DNA of 7,732 bases, taken from NCBI GenBank assembly GCA_030613445.1, contig JAUWLY010000127.1, forward strand, positions 1 to 7,732, read 5' to 3'. The position numbers were made by a program, and so were the translations under genes. Below the pieces are notes generated by a model. The model did no database searches. It worked only from the letters and a program-made list of their open reading frames with translations, and had not been told where the DNA came from. Shown here in pieces: positions 1 through 5,966 of this stretch (its first letter is position 1; each line of letters opens with the position of its first letter). This DNA is from Candidatus Stahliibacteriota bacterium (GTDB lineage: Bacteria; Hydrothermota; Tepidihabitantia; SM23-42).

Positions 1-26
1 AAATCGCTGAACCCGGTCGGGTCCAC
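1..26 (-). CDS. N-terminus of a divergently transcribed gene, function unknown
   Basis: Reading leftward, a GTG start at 26-24 opens a frame that stays open to the window edge (MDPTGFSD, eight complete codons). A strong GAGGAGG ribosome binding site lies 8 nt upstream on the same strand, and this is the main reason to believe the start. Too little protein is visible to assign a family. It is transcribed away from the methyltransferase at 292, so both share the 27-291 intergenic region and possibly its regulation. Confidence 0.55.
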
Positions 27-34
27 TTTGATAA

Positions 35-41
35 CCTCCTC
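35..41 (-). promoter_or_regulatory. Ribosome binding site of the leftward gene
   Basis: CCTCCTC on the + strand reads GAGGAGG on the - strand, a near-perfect anti-16S match. The spacing to the GTG at 26-24 is 8 nt. It is the best evidence that a leftward gene begins here. Confidence 0.6.
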
Positions 42-126
42 AATTATTTAACTTCACATCAAACAGACAATTCAAAATACTCCAATATTTACAACTTAAA
101 AAATAGTCATAAATCAATTTCTGCGG

Positions 127-170
127 GAGACAAGAAATGAGGATACTGGTTCCGGGACCAGTTAGGTCTC
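127..170 (+). other. Nested hairpin in the divergent intergenic region (candidate leader RNA structure)
   Basis: Two inverted repeats are nested. The inner one is ACTGGT (145-150) with ACCAGT (157-162); in + strand RNA it gains a U151-G156 wobble pair, leaving a CCGG loop. The outer one is GAGAC (127-131) with GTCTC (166-170). The wobble pair forms only in + strand RNA, which favours a 5' leader for the methyltransferase operon over the leftward gene. I could not match it to a riboswitch class I know, including cobalamin, SAM-I and TPP. The outer stem would pair part of the GGGAG at 125-129, the possible binding site of the small ORF at 137. It could equally be a DNA operator palindrome. Confidence 0.35.
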
Positions 171-295
171 ACTTCAAAAATCTCCTTCTCAATTTTACAC
201 CAAGTAAATTAAAGAATTTTATAAAATATAACTATTATATTACAATAGTAAAGACTCAAAAAACACAACATTCAAATCAAAGGAGGTTAATATGA
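137..295 (+). CDS. Possible small ORF (52 codons) coupled to the methyltransferase gene
   Basis: ATG at 137 is preceded by GGGAG (125-129) at 7 nt spacing. The frame runs 52 codons to TGA at 293-295, and that stop overlaps the ATG of the next gene in an ATGA arrangement typical of operons. The N-terminus (MRILVPGPVRSHFKNLLL) looks protein-like. The second half is rich in Lys, Asn, Tyr and Gln and tracks the AT-rich base composition of a promoter region, so it may be a chance ORF. No family is recognised. If real it is a small basic cytosolic protein or a translated leader; otherwise this is noncoding leader DNA. Confidence 0.25.
   Translation: MRILVPGPVRSHFKNLLLNFTPSKLKNFIKYNYYITIVKTQKTQHSNQRRLI
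231..249. repeat. AT-rich inverted repeat upstream of the methyltransferase
   Basis: ACTATT (231-236) and AATAGT (244-249) are inverted arms around a 7-nt centre. They sit in a very AT-rich tract (about 209-250) with several TATAAT-like hexamers, such as TATTAT at 233 and TACAAT at 241. This is the likeliest place for the operon promoter and perhaps an operator. No convincing -35 element is properly spaced, and chance palindromes are common at this composition. Confidence 0.25.
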
Positions 296-1086
296 GATAC
301 ATAAAAGACTACACAATAAAGGATGTGCAGGATGTTTATGATGGTCCAGGTGGACTGCTCTGGGAAGCAGTAATGGGCGAGCAAATTCACTCTGGTGGGC
401 CAGAGACAACGGACTTTCTTGCCCAAAAAGTAGGATTAAAAAAAGATATGCTTATTCTCGATATCTGCAGTGCGCTTGGAGCACCGGCTCGACATTTAGT
501 AAAGAAATATGGTGTCAAAATTGTTGGTATTGATGCTGCAAAGACCATGTATGAGAAGGCGGTCGAGCGGACTAAGAAGGCTGGCTTAGAAGATAGGATA
601 GAATATGTCCTTGGCAATGCCCTTGATATCCCATACCACAAAGAGGAGTTCGATGTTGTGTGGGGTCAGGAGGCATGGTGTTATGTCACTGATAAAAATC
701 GACTCATTCTGGAAGCCTATCGTGTATTAAAACCTGACGGTAAGATTGCTTTTACTGATTGGATAATTACCGGCGAAATTACCCAGCAGGAACTTGATCC
801 GCTGTATGATTCAATGTCCTTCCCATATATGGAAACTTTTGATGGGTATCAGGAATTGCTCAAGAAAAATGGATTCAAAGTACTCGAAGCACTGGACCAA
901 ACTGAGGAGTATGCAAAGTGTTTTGATCAGTATTATGACAAGGTTCACGTTGAATTAAAGCCTGCCATTCTTGAGAATTTTGGACAAGACCTGTTTGATT
1001 TCGCCTCTAATCTCGTTACAATCTGGCAAAAGGCTGCGCACGAACACAAGGTTGGCAGGGGCCTTTTTATAGGTCAGAAGATGTAG
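292..1086 (+). CDS. Class I SAM-dependent methyltransferase, sarcosine/dimethylglycine N-methyltransferase-like
   Basis: Predicted cytosolic enzyme transferring a methyl group from S-adenosylmethionine to a small, unidentified acceptor. The 264 residues carry the Rossmann-type fold. The glycine-rich motif I region (about 54-66, LILDICSALGAPA) is followed by an acidic residue ending strand 2 (GID, D81), GNALDIPY (108-115), DVVWGQEAW (121-129) and VLKPDGKIAFTDW (145-157). The N-terminal stretch VYDGPGGLLWEAVMGEQIHSGG (split about residues 15-36) resembles enzymes that methylate sarcosine or dimethylglycine, but substrate assignment is weak. Motif I is unusual, with CSALGAP where most relatives have a GCGxG-type loop. 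AGGAGG (281-286) lies 5 nt before the ATG, and the gene ends in tandem TAG-TGA stops. It leads the corrinoid/HgdB cassette, so it may make or use a methylated metabolite handled by that system. Confidence 0.85.
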   Translation: MRYIKDYTIKDVQDVYDGPGGLLWEAVMGEQIHSGGPETTDFLAQKVGLKKDMLILDICSALGAPARHLVKKYGVKIVGIDAAKTMYEKAVERTKKAGLEDRIEYVLGNALDIPYHKEEFDVVWGQEAWCYVTDKNRLILEAYRVLKPDGKIAFTDWIITGEITQQELDPLYDSMSFPYMETFDGYQELLKKNGFKVLEALDQTEEYAKCFDQYYDKVHVELKPAILENFGQDLFDFASNLVTIWQKAAHEHKVGRGLFIGQKM

Positions 1087-1163
1087 TGAACAAGAGAATC
1101 ATTGATCAAAAAGGAAGTCCCTACTATGGTGTTCAGCACGTGAATAAATATCATTACTGTTGA
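1086..1163 (+). other. Short open frame in phase with the corrinoid gene, ending at UGA over its ribosome binding site
   Basis: GTG at 1086 overlaps the methyltransferase stop (TAGTG) and opens 25 codons (MNKRIIDQKGSPYYGVQHVN, then KYHYC) to TGA at 1161-1163. The stop abuts the GGAGG used by the next gene. The frame is the same as the corrinoid protein's, so only this UGA and three codons (GGA GGT CTA) separate it from the TTG start. There is no good ribosome binding site for the GTG. It may be a translated spacer that passes ribosomes to the next gene, a remnant of an older N-terminus, or chance. A frame this short is weak evidence for a gene. Confidence 0.15.
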
Positions 1164-1172
1164 GGAGGTCTA

Positions 1173-1805
1173 TTGGATATTGATAAAATAAAAGAGGCAA
1201 TTATAGAACTTAATGATAGAGATACAAAGGAGCTTGTTGCCAATGCTCTCAAAAAAAATATTGATCCCCAGGAGATTCTGGAGAAGGGATTGATTGCAGG
1301 TATTAAAGAAGTTGGTAATCTTTTTACACGTAAGGAATACTTTGTGCCTGAAGTTTTGCTTGCTTCTGAAGCATTTTATTCTGGATTCAATATGATAAGT
1401 CCTCTGATTAAGTCACAGATCCTAAAGAAGAAAGCAAAGATTGTAATTGGTGTTGTTGGTGGGGATATCCATGATATCGGTAAAAATATTGTGAAGGTGC
1501 TGGTTGAAGCATCAGGATACGATATCATTGATCTTGGTAAGGATGTTGCAACTGAAAAGTTTATTAATACAGTAGCCAGAGAAAAACCAAATGTACTTGC
1601 CCTCTCAAGTTTGTTGACCACGACTATGATGCGGATGAATGATATTATCAAAGGTTTAGAACAGAGAAAATTACGCAGCAATATCAAGGTAATTATTGGT
1701 GGTGCACCGGTTAACCAAGATTTTGCTAATAAGATCAAGGCTGATGCCTATGGTAAAGACGCTGCTGACGCAGTGAGATTGATAGAAAAAATCACTGGTG
1801 CGTAA
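1173..1805 (+). CDS. Corrinoid (cobalamin-binding) methyl-carrier protein, MtaC/MtbC-like
   Basis: Small cytosolic protein that carries a methyl group on the cobalt of a bound corrinoid between two methyltransferases. The 210 residues show the usual two domains: an N-terminal helical cap (about 1-85) and a Rossmann-like B12 domain (about 88-210). The signature DIHDIGKN (98-105) supplies His100, expected to be the lower axial cobalt ligand in base-off/His-on binding. It is followed by SLLTT (146-150) and IGGAPV (175-180), the other conserved B12-tail contacts, and a final DAYGKDAADAV segment (191-201). Length is normal for the family. The start is TTG with AGGAGG (1163-1168) 4 nt upstream; no better start codon is in frame after the UGA at 1161. 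It lies 32 nt before the HgdB-like gene. Family assignment is firm; the partner substrate is not known. Confidence 0.92.
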   Translation: MDIDKIKEAIIELNDRDTKELVANALKKNIDPQEILEKGLIAGIKEVGNLFTRKEYFVPEVLLASEAFYSGFNMISPLIKSQILKKKAKIVIGVVGGDIHDIGKNIVKVLVEASGYDIIDLGKDVATEKFINTVAREKPNVLALSSLLTTTMMRMNDIIKGLEQRKLRSNIKVIIGGAPVNQDFANKIKADAYGKDAADAVRLIEKITGA

Positions 1806-1837
1806 AAAGAGCCACTTCTTAAAATCATGAGATAGAA

Positions 1838-2818
1838 TTGATCGGCTATACCTGTTCTTATATCCCGGTAGAATTACTTGCGGCTACCGGTTTGAAACCA
1901 TACCGTCTGCTTCATGGCGATATTGGATTATCAAAAGACGGCGAGAGATTACTTAGGATTGATGCCTGCCCACTGGTGAAATCGAACATTGCTTATATAA
2001 TTAAGAACCAGGATAAGTTTACTGCACTGGTTGGTTCTACTGGTTGTGATATGGCAAGAAGAATGTTTGATATAGTCGATGAATTGACCGATATACCAGT
2101 CTATGTCCTGAATAATCCCCGAACTGACAATCCGAAAATTTTCAACGATGAAATTGATTGGCTGGTTAAAGAACTCGAACACCTATCAAACAGAAAGTTA
2201 AATGACGATTTACTCAGACTTGAGATAGAAAGGTGGGAAAATATCCGAGAGCAGTATCGAACTCTTAATAAAAAAAGAGCAGCAAACCCTTCTTTAATTT
2301 CAACTTCAGATTTTCATAAAGCAGCAATAAATTATTATAAAGGTGATGTAGATGCTCAAATCAACATTACTGAGAAGCATTCTGTTAATCCAAGGGTATA
2401 TCTGATTGGAAGTGCCATTACGTATGGGGCTAATCAAATCCTCGAGTTACTGGAACAGGAATTACGGATTGTTGGTGATTTTAACTGCGGTATATCCCGT
2501 TTCTTGAATATTGAGATAAAAGATAAAAATTTAAATGGTATTAAGCATGCCTATTATAACCAGCCACCCTGTATTTTTAAAAGGCCAAATCATAAATTTT
2601 ATGAGTGGACCAGCAGTCAACTAAAAAAATATACATGCGACGGCATCGTTGCCTGGACTCTGGATTATTGTGACAGTTATGAATTTGAATTGAAAAGAAT
2701 GGAAAGTAGATTCGGGTTTCCCATACTAAGAATAAGAAGTGATTTTTCTTTTCAGAACCTTAGTCAAATAAAGACAAGAATTAGCGCTTTCAGGGAAATG
2801 TTATGTTCGAAGATCTGA
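1838..2818 (+). CDS. 2-hydroxyacyl-CoA dehydratase/benzoyl-CoA reductase family subunit (HgdB/BcrC-like), smaller subunit
   Basis: Iron-sulfur subunit of the family that, once reduced by an ATP-driven activator, delivers very low-potential single electrons. The 326 residues show the family cysteine pattern: GYTCSYIPVELLAATGL (Cys6), DACPLVKSN (Cys44), STGCDMARRM (Cys70) and DYCDSYEFE (Cys278), plus Cys217, Cys245 and Cys267. The tail with FPILRIRSDFSF and TRISAFREML (about 294-322) is also typical. The first three motifs and Cys278 resemble the ligand sets of HgdB-like and double-cubane proteins; which cysteines bind a cluster is inferred. The start is a weakly supported TTG: an in-frame TAA sits at 1820-1822 and no AGGAGG is present, but family members usually begin at this GYTCSY segment. 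Translation may be coupled from the corrinoid gene. Its stop lies inside the next gene. Confidence 0.85.
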   Translation: MIGYTCSYIPVELLAATGLKPYRLLHGDIGLSKDGERLLRIDACPLVKSNIAYIIKNQDKFTALVGSTGCDMARRMFDIVDELTDIPVYVLNNPRTDNPKIFNDEIDWLVKELEHLSNRKLNDDLLRLEIERWENIREQYRTLNKKRAANPSLISTSDFHKAAINYYKGDVDAQINITEKHSVNPRVYLIGSAITYGANQILELLEQELRIVGDFNCGISRFLNIEIKDKNLNGIKHAYYNQPPCIFKRPNHKFYEWTSSQLKKYTCDGIVAWTLDYCDSYEFELKRMESRFGFPILRIRSDFSFQNLSQIKTRISAFREMLCSKI

Positions 2819-4206
2819 AACCTAAAAAAATTAACCTGACCGAGTGGAGTCACCAGTTTAGAAAAATTAGTGATCAAATAATTAAAAAATACAAATATTA
2901 CGGAAATCAAGACTGGGGAATCTATTTGTCGCCACCGGCAACCTTTATGGTATATGGTGCAAGACAATTGAAGCGGTTAAAATTTGATAATTCGTTTGCT
3001 GCACTTAGACTATGGGGATTTGTCTTCAATGAATCAGAAAGGCTTTTCAGAGCAAAACAGGTCGGTAAAAAGGTTATCGCCACAATGGGTGACCTTGGGA
3101 CAATACCGGTAATTGTTATGTCGTTTCCAGACTGTATTCCTTTTTATCCTGAATGTATCTGGTGGACACCTTTTTTTAACGAATCATTCATACTTCTTGA
3201 TATGGCAACAAAACTTGGTGCACCTGAACCAGCTTGTTTTTCAAGGGCTGCACTCGCTGCATTCTATAAAAAGGCGTATTTCCCAAAGCCTGATTTAATG
3301 TTTGCCTCAACTGGTGCATCCTGTGATGATTATTCCTGTATTATGCAGCTTATCGAGGGTTTAGGATATAATCCCATCTGGATAGAAATCCCATTTCGAA
3401 GGAAATCAAGAAGTTATTTTGTTGCTGATGATTATGAGCATACGAAGTGGGGAATAGATTATCCCAAGCGCTTTGAAACATATCTCATGAGTGAATATGA
3501 AAAGGTATGGCAGAATATGGTCGAATTCACCGATATAAACAACCGTAATTATCTCGCAAAGAGTATCAAAAATGCTAATCGTCTTAGGAAATTGGTTGAA
3601 AATATAAAAAAATTATCGTATGAAGCTGAATTAGCACCTTTCCCAGGACTTGAATTGATGGTTATCGAATTTGGAAATCTTTATGGATATGCTGATTTTG
3701 ATGAGTGGACTGACATTATTGAGATGGTATATGCGACGATAAGTGAACGCGTTCAAAAGGGAGAAGGTGTACTCAATCCTGATGCACTACCCATTGCCTG
3801 GGTGACTCCGTCACCTGATCCATATCTTCTTAATCTTGTTGAAGACCTGGGCTGCCGGATCGTGGCGACTGAATATGTTATTAACCAGGCGCTTGTGGAG
3901 ATTGAAGAAGATATTGAGCCATTCCAAGCCTTAGCAAGGTCATTCTTGAATGCCTCTTTGATTGGCTCAACTGAACAAAGGGTAAGGAGAATAATTGAAG
4001 GCGTTGAGCATGGAAGAATCTCAGGTGTATTGATTACCAATATGCTGGGTTGTTCTCATTGTGCAATGGAGACAAGGCTCATCCAGCAGATGCTCAGCAA
4101 GGTTCCAGTACTCTCAATCGATGTCCCGGCACCCTTTGGTATTACTGAACAATTAAAATCGAGAATCGCTGCATTTGTGGAGACGATAAGATGCGCGAGA
4201 CGTTAA
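2803..4206 (+). CDS. Second HgdB-like 2-hydroxyacyl-CoA dehydratase family subunit, larger and divergent
   Basis: A 467-residue member of the same Fe-S superfamily as its upstream neighbour but clearly not a duplicate of it. Candidate cluster cysteines fall in the expected order: PACFSRAALAAF (Cys145), TGASCDDYSCIM (Cys174, Cys179) and LGCSHCAMETRL (Cys417, Cys420). Further cysteines are FPDCIPFYPEC (Cys111, Cys118), Cys351 and Cys464. The C-terminal VPVLSIDVPAPFG and SRIAAFVETI match the family ending. No signal peptide or membrane segment is evident, so it is cytosolic. ATG at 2803 is 5 nt after AGGGAA and overlaps the previous gene by 16 nt, implying coupled translation and a heteromeric complex. 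No acyl-CoA genes are visible in the window, so the substrate may not be a CoA thioester; a role in reducing the corrinoid partner is an inference from context. Confidence 0.8.
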   Translation: MFEDLKPKKINLTEWSHQFRKISDQIIKKYKYYGNQDWGIYLSPPATFMVYGARQLKRLKFDNSFAALRLWGFVFNESERLFRAKQVGKKVIATMGDLGTIPVIVMSFPDCIPFYPECIWWTPFFNESFILLDMATKLGAPEPACFSRAALAAFYKKAYFPKPDLMFASTGASCDDYSCIMQLIEGLGYNPIWIEIPFRRKSRSYFVADDYEHTKWGIDYPKRFETYLMSEYEKVWQNMVEFTDINNRNYLAKSIKNANRLRKLVENIKKLSYEAELAPFPGLELMVIEFGNLYGYADFDEWTDIIEMVYATISERVQKGEGVLNPDALPIAWVTPSPDPYLLNLVEDLGCRIVATEYVINQALVEIEEDIEPFQALARSFLNASLIGSTEQRVRRIIEGVEHGRISGVLITNMLGCSHCAMETRLIQQMLSKVPVLSIDVPAPFGITEQLKSRIAAFVETIRCARR

Positions 4207-5222
4207 CTCCAAGAGAGAGATTTGGACTACTTGTTATTGACGAGAAACCAGACAGGTGTAATATTATCCCTCTTGTCACTTCTCACGCTGCAGAAATAGC
4301 CCGTATGAAATTAAAAAAGTATTACACTAATGGCGAAGCAATGGCAAGGGCGCAGATTGCAGCGATTGAAGAATATGGTCATGATGCGATTTCGATCTTC
4401 TCTGAAGTAGGAATTATTGCTGAAGCAATGGGTTCTGATTTTGATTATCCAGATGATGACCTGCCCGTAATTAAAAGGCCGGCATTAACAAAAAAGAATA
4501 TCGAAGACATAAAAATCCCTGTGCCTAAACGCGATAAAAGATTACCTGTCTATCTTGAGGCAATCGGATATGCATACCAATCGCTTGGTGATAAAGTTCC
4601 GATCCTCGCTTATGTTCCGGCGCCCTTTACTACTGGAATGATGTTATCTGATCCCAAGACATTTCTCATACAGACAATCAGAGATCCTGACCATATCAAA
4701 AAAATTATGGAAAAGTCTCTTCAAGCAGCGATTGAATTCTGCTATGATATCATTGATGCTGGTGCGCTGCCAATAATCGTTGATCCATTGGCATCGTCCA
4801 GTGTTGTTAGCCCAAAGGCTTATAAAAATTTCGCTCTCCCCTATGAACGTGCACTCATCGACTTTCTTCATCGCTATGACCTCGATATTATCCTCCATAT
4901 CTGTGGCAACACAGAGCCGATTCTTGATCTCCTATTAGAAACCGGGGCTGACCTTGTCAGCCTTGATCAAGTTGACCTTTCATTGGCAATAGAAAAATTG
5001 TCAAAAAGAATGCGCATAATCGGGAATTTTGATACCTCAAAGATTGCATTTTCATCTCCTGAAGAAATTATGGAGGAAGTGAAAAATATGGTCAAAAGGG
5101 GTATTAAATCGAAAAAAGGTTATATCGCTTCAACTGGTTGCGAAGTCCCAATAAAAACACCGCCTGAGAATGTAAGGACATTCATTAACGCTGCAAAGGA
5201 GGTCGGGTGGTATTGGGAATAG
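4191..5222 (+). CDS. URO-D superfamily corrinoid methyltransferase, MtaA/CmuA-like
   Basis: TIM-barrel zinc enzyme predicted to move a methyl group to or from the corrinoid protein encoded three genes upstream. The 343 residues end with the methyltransferase zinc motif: HICGN gives His236 and Cys238, and ASTGCEVP gives Cys317, an H-x-C-x78-C arrangement like MtaA/MtbA. These residues are absent from true uroporphyrinogen decarboxylases in haem synthesis, and no haem gene is nearby. Other family-like segments are LAYVPAPFTTGMM (139-151), DAGALPIIVDPLASSS (189-204) and GNFDTSKIAF (278-287). ATG at 4191 overlaps the preceding gene by 16 nt, with TGGAG 8 nt upstream. Within this superfamily some members methylate a thiol and others demethylate a substrate; the sequence alone does not say which applies here. 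Confidence 0.87.
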   Translation: MRETLTPRERFGLLVIDEKPDRCNIIPLVTSHAAEIARMKLKKYYTNGEAMARAQIAAIEEYGHDAISIFSEVGIIAEAMGSDFDYPDDDLPVIKRPALTKKNIEDIKIPVPKRDKRLPVYLEAIGYAYQSLGDKVPILAYVPAPFTTGMMLSDPKTFLIQTIRDPDHIKKIMEKSLQAAIEFCYDIIDAGALPIIVDPLASSSVVSPKAYKNFALPYERALIDFLHRYDLDIILHICGNTEPILDLLLETGADLVSLDQVDLSLAIEKLSKRMRIIGNFDTSKIAFSSPEEIMEEVKNMVKRGIKSKKGYIASTGCEVPIKTPPENVRTFINAAKEVGWYWE

Positions 5223-5929
5223 ACATAGGGTCGTGCTATACTAAAGGTGTTTTATTTGATGGCAGTATAAAAAATAAAATAGTTATCAAGACATTCTTTA
5301 AACCAAGACAAGCTATTGAAGAAATAACAAGCCAGCTCAAGGGTTTCGATCGAATTGCTGCTACTGGCTATGGTCGAGAATTGGTGACCGACGCCGATGT
5401 TATCATTACTGAGATTACTGCTTTTGCTCGAGGTGCTACATATGTTAATTCTTCAATCAACTCCATTATTGATCTCGGGGGTCAGGATAGTAAGATTATT
5501 AAAATCCGTGATGGTAAGGTCGATCGGTTTATTATGAATGATCGATGTGCTGCCGGAACAGGAAATTTTGTAGAAAAGATTGCCCAGGCTCTGGGGCTTA
5601 GGCTCGAGGAATTTGGAAATTTCGCATTGAATTCTAACAAGCCTGAAATGATTGACTCACTCTGTGTGGTCATGGCTGAAACCGAGATACTGAGCCTGGT
5701 TAGTGAAGGTAAAAGGCTTGAAGATATTGTAGCCGGTGTATGTGATGCATTAGTTCGGAGGATTACAGGATTGGGTGCTCAGATAGGAATTGAAGAACCA
5801 ATATTATTCTGTGGCGGCGGCGCACTCAATCCTGGTCTTGTAAAATCGATGAAGCGCATATTTGGTGATCTTATAATCCCAGATATTCCACAATTCATTG
5901 GCGCTCTCGGTGCTGCGCTTTCAATTTAG
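5207..5929 (+). CDS. ATP-dependent activator of 2-hydroxyacyl-CoA dehydratase type (HgdC/BadF/BcrD-like)
   Basis: ASKHA-fold ATPase whose homodimer normally holds one [4Fe-4S] cluster and uses ATP to drive an electron into an HgdB-type partner. The 240 residues show the phosphate-1 motif GIDIGSCYTKG (4-14), AATGYGRE (51-58), the IIDLGGQDSK segment (87-96), NDRCAAGTGNFVEKI (111-125) and FCGGGALNPG (201-210). Cys114 and Cys153 (DSLCVVMAETEI) are the expected cluster ligands, 39 residues apart as in HgdC. The start is GTG at 5207, 4 nt after AAAGGAGG (5195-5202). TTG at 5213, 10 nt after it, is an alternative and would shorten the protein by two residues. GTG is preferred because it matches the short spacing at other genes here and the 16-nt overlaps upstream. 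It closes the cassette and presumably serves the two HgdB-like proteins. Confidence 0.92.
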   Translation: MVLGIDIGSCYTKGVLFDGSIKNKIVIKTFFKPRQAIEEITSQLKGFDRIAATGYGRELVTDADVIITEITAFARGATYVNSSINSIIDLGGQDSKIIKIRDGKVDRFIMNDRCAAGTGNFVEKIAQALGLRLEEFGNFALNSNKPEMIDSLCVVMAETEILSLVSEGKRLEDIVAGVCDALVRRITGLGAQIGIEEPILFCGGGALNPGLVKSMKRIFGDLIIPDIPQFIGALGAALSI

Positions 5930-5932
5930 GTC

Positions 5933-5961
5933 TTGACAATACCCTACTTTTTTAGTAGAAT
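5933..5961 (+). promoter_or_regulatory. Promoter of the Rrf2-family regulator gene
   Basis: A perfect -35 TTGACA (5933-5938) is followed after exactly 17 nt by TAGAAT (5956-5961), one mismatch from TATAAT. It begins 4 nt past the activator's stop codon, so the downstream genes form a separate transcription unit. The start site should fall around 5967-5969, on or within 2 nt of the regulator's ATG. No intrinsic terminator precedes it, so readthrough from the cassette is also possible. Confidence 0.75.
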
Positions 5962-5963
5962 AT
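5939..5963. promoter_or_regulatory. Candidate Rrf2/IscR-type operator overlapping the promoter
   Basis: A 25-bp palindrome, ATACCCTACT-N5-AGTAGAATAT, is centred at 5951. Eight of ten arm positions are complementary, including an unbroken inner CTACT/AGTAG (5944-5948, 5954-5958). Length, ATA...TAT ends and A/T core match the layout of the IscR type 1 site as I recall it (ATASYYGACT-N5-AGTCRRSTAT), differing mainly at the G of GACT and its partner. It fills the -35/-10 spacer and covers the -10 box, where bound protein would block RNA polymerase. The likely ligand is the product of the adjacent gene, giving autorepression. Confidence 0.6.
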
Positions 5964-5966
5964 TAT

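Noticed and set aside
387..641. Antisense open frames inside the main genes, such as - strand 387-641, 1376-1738 and 3753-4040
   Set aside because: They lie wholly within well-supported + strand genes, show no domain signatures, and are typical mirror frames of codon-biased coding sequence.
4191..5222. Reading the URO-D family gene as haem-biosynthetic uroporphyrinogen decarboxylase (hemE)
   Set aside because: It has the zinc-binding His-x-Cys...Cys pattern of corrinoid methyltransferases and sits with a corrinoid protein, with no other haem gene nearby.
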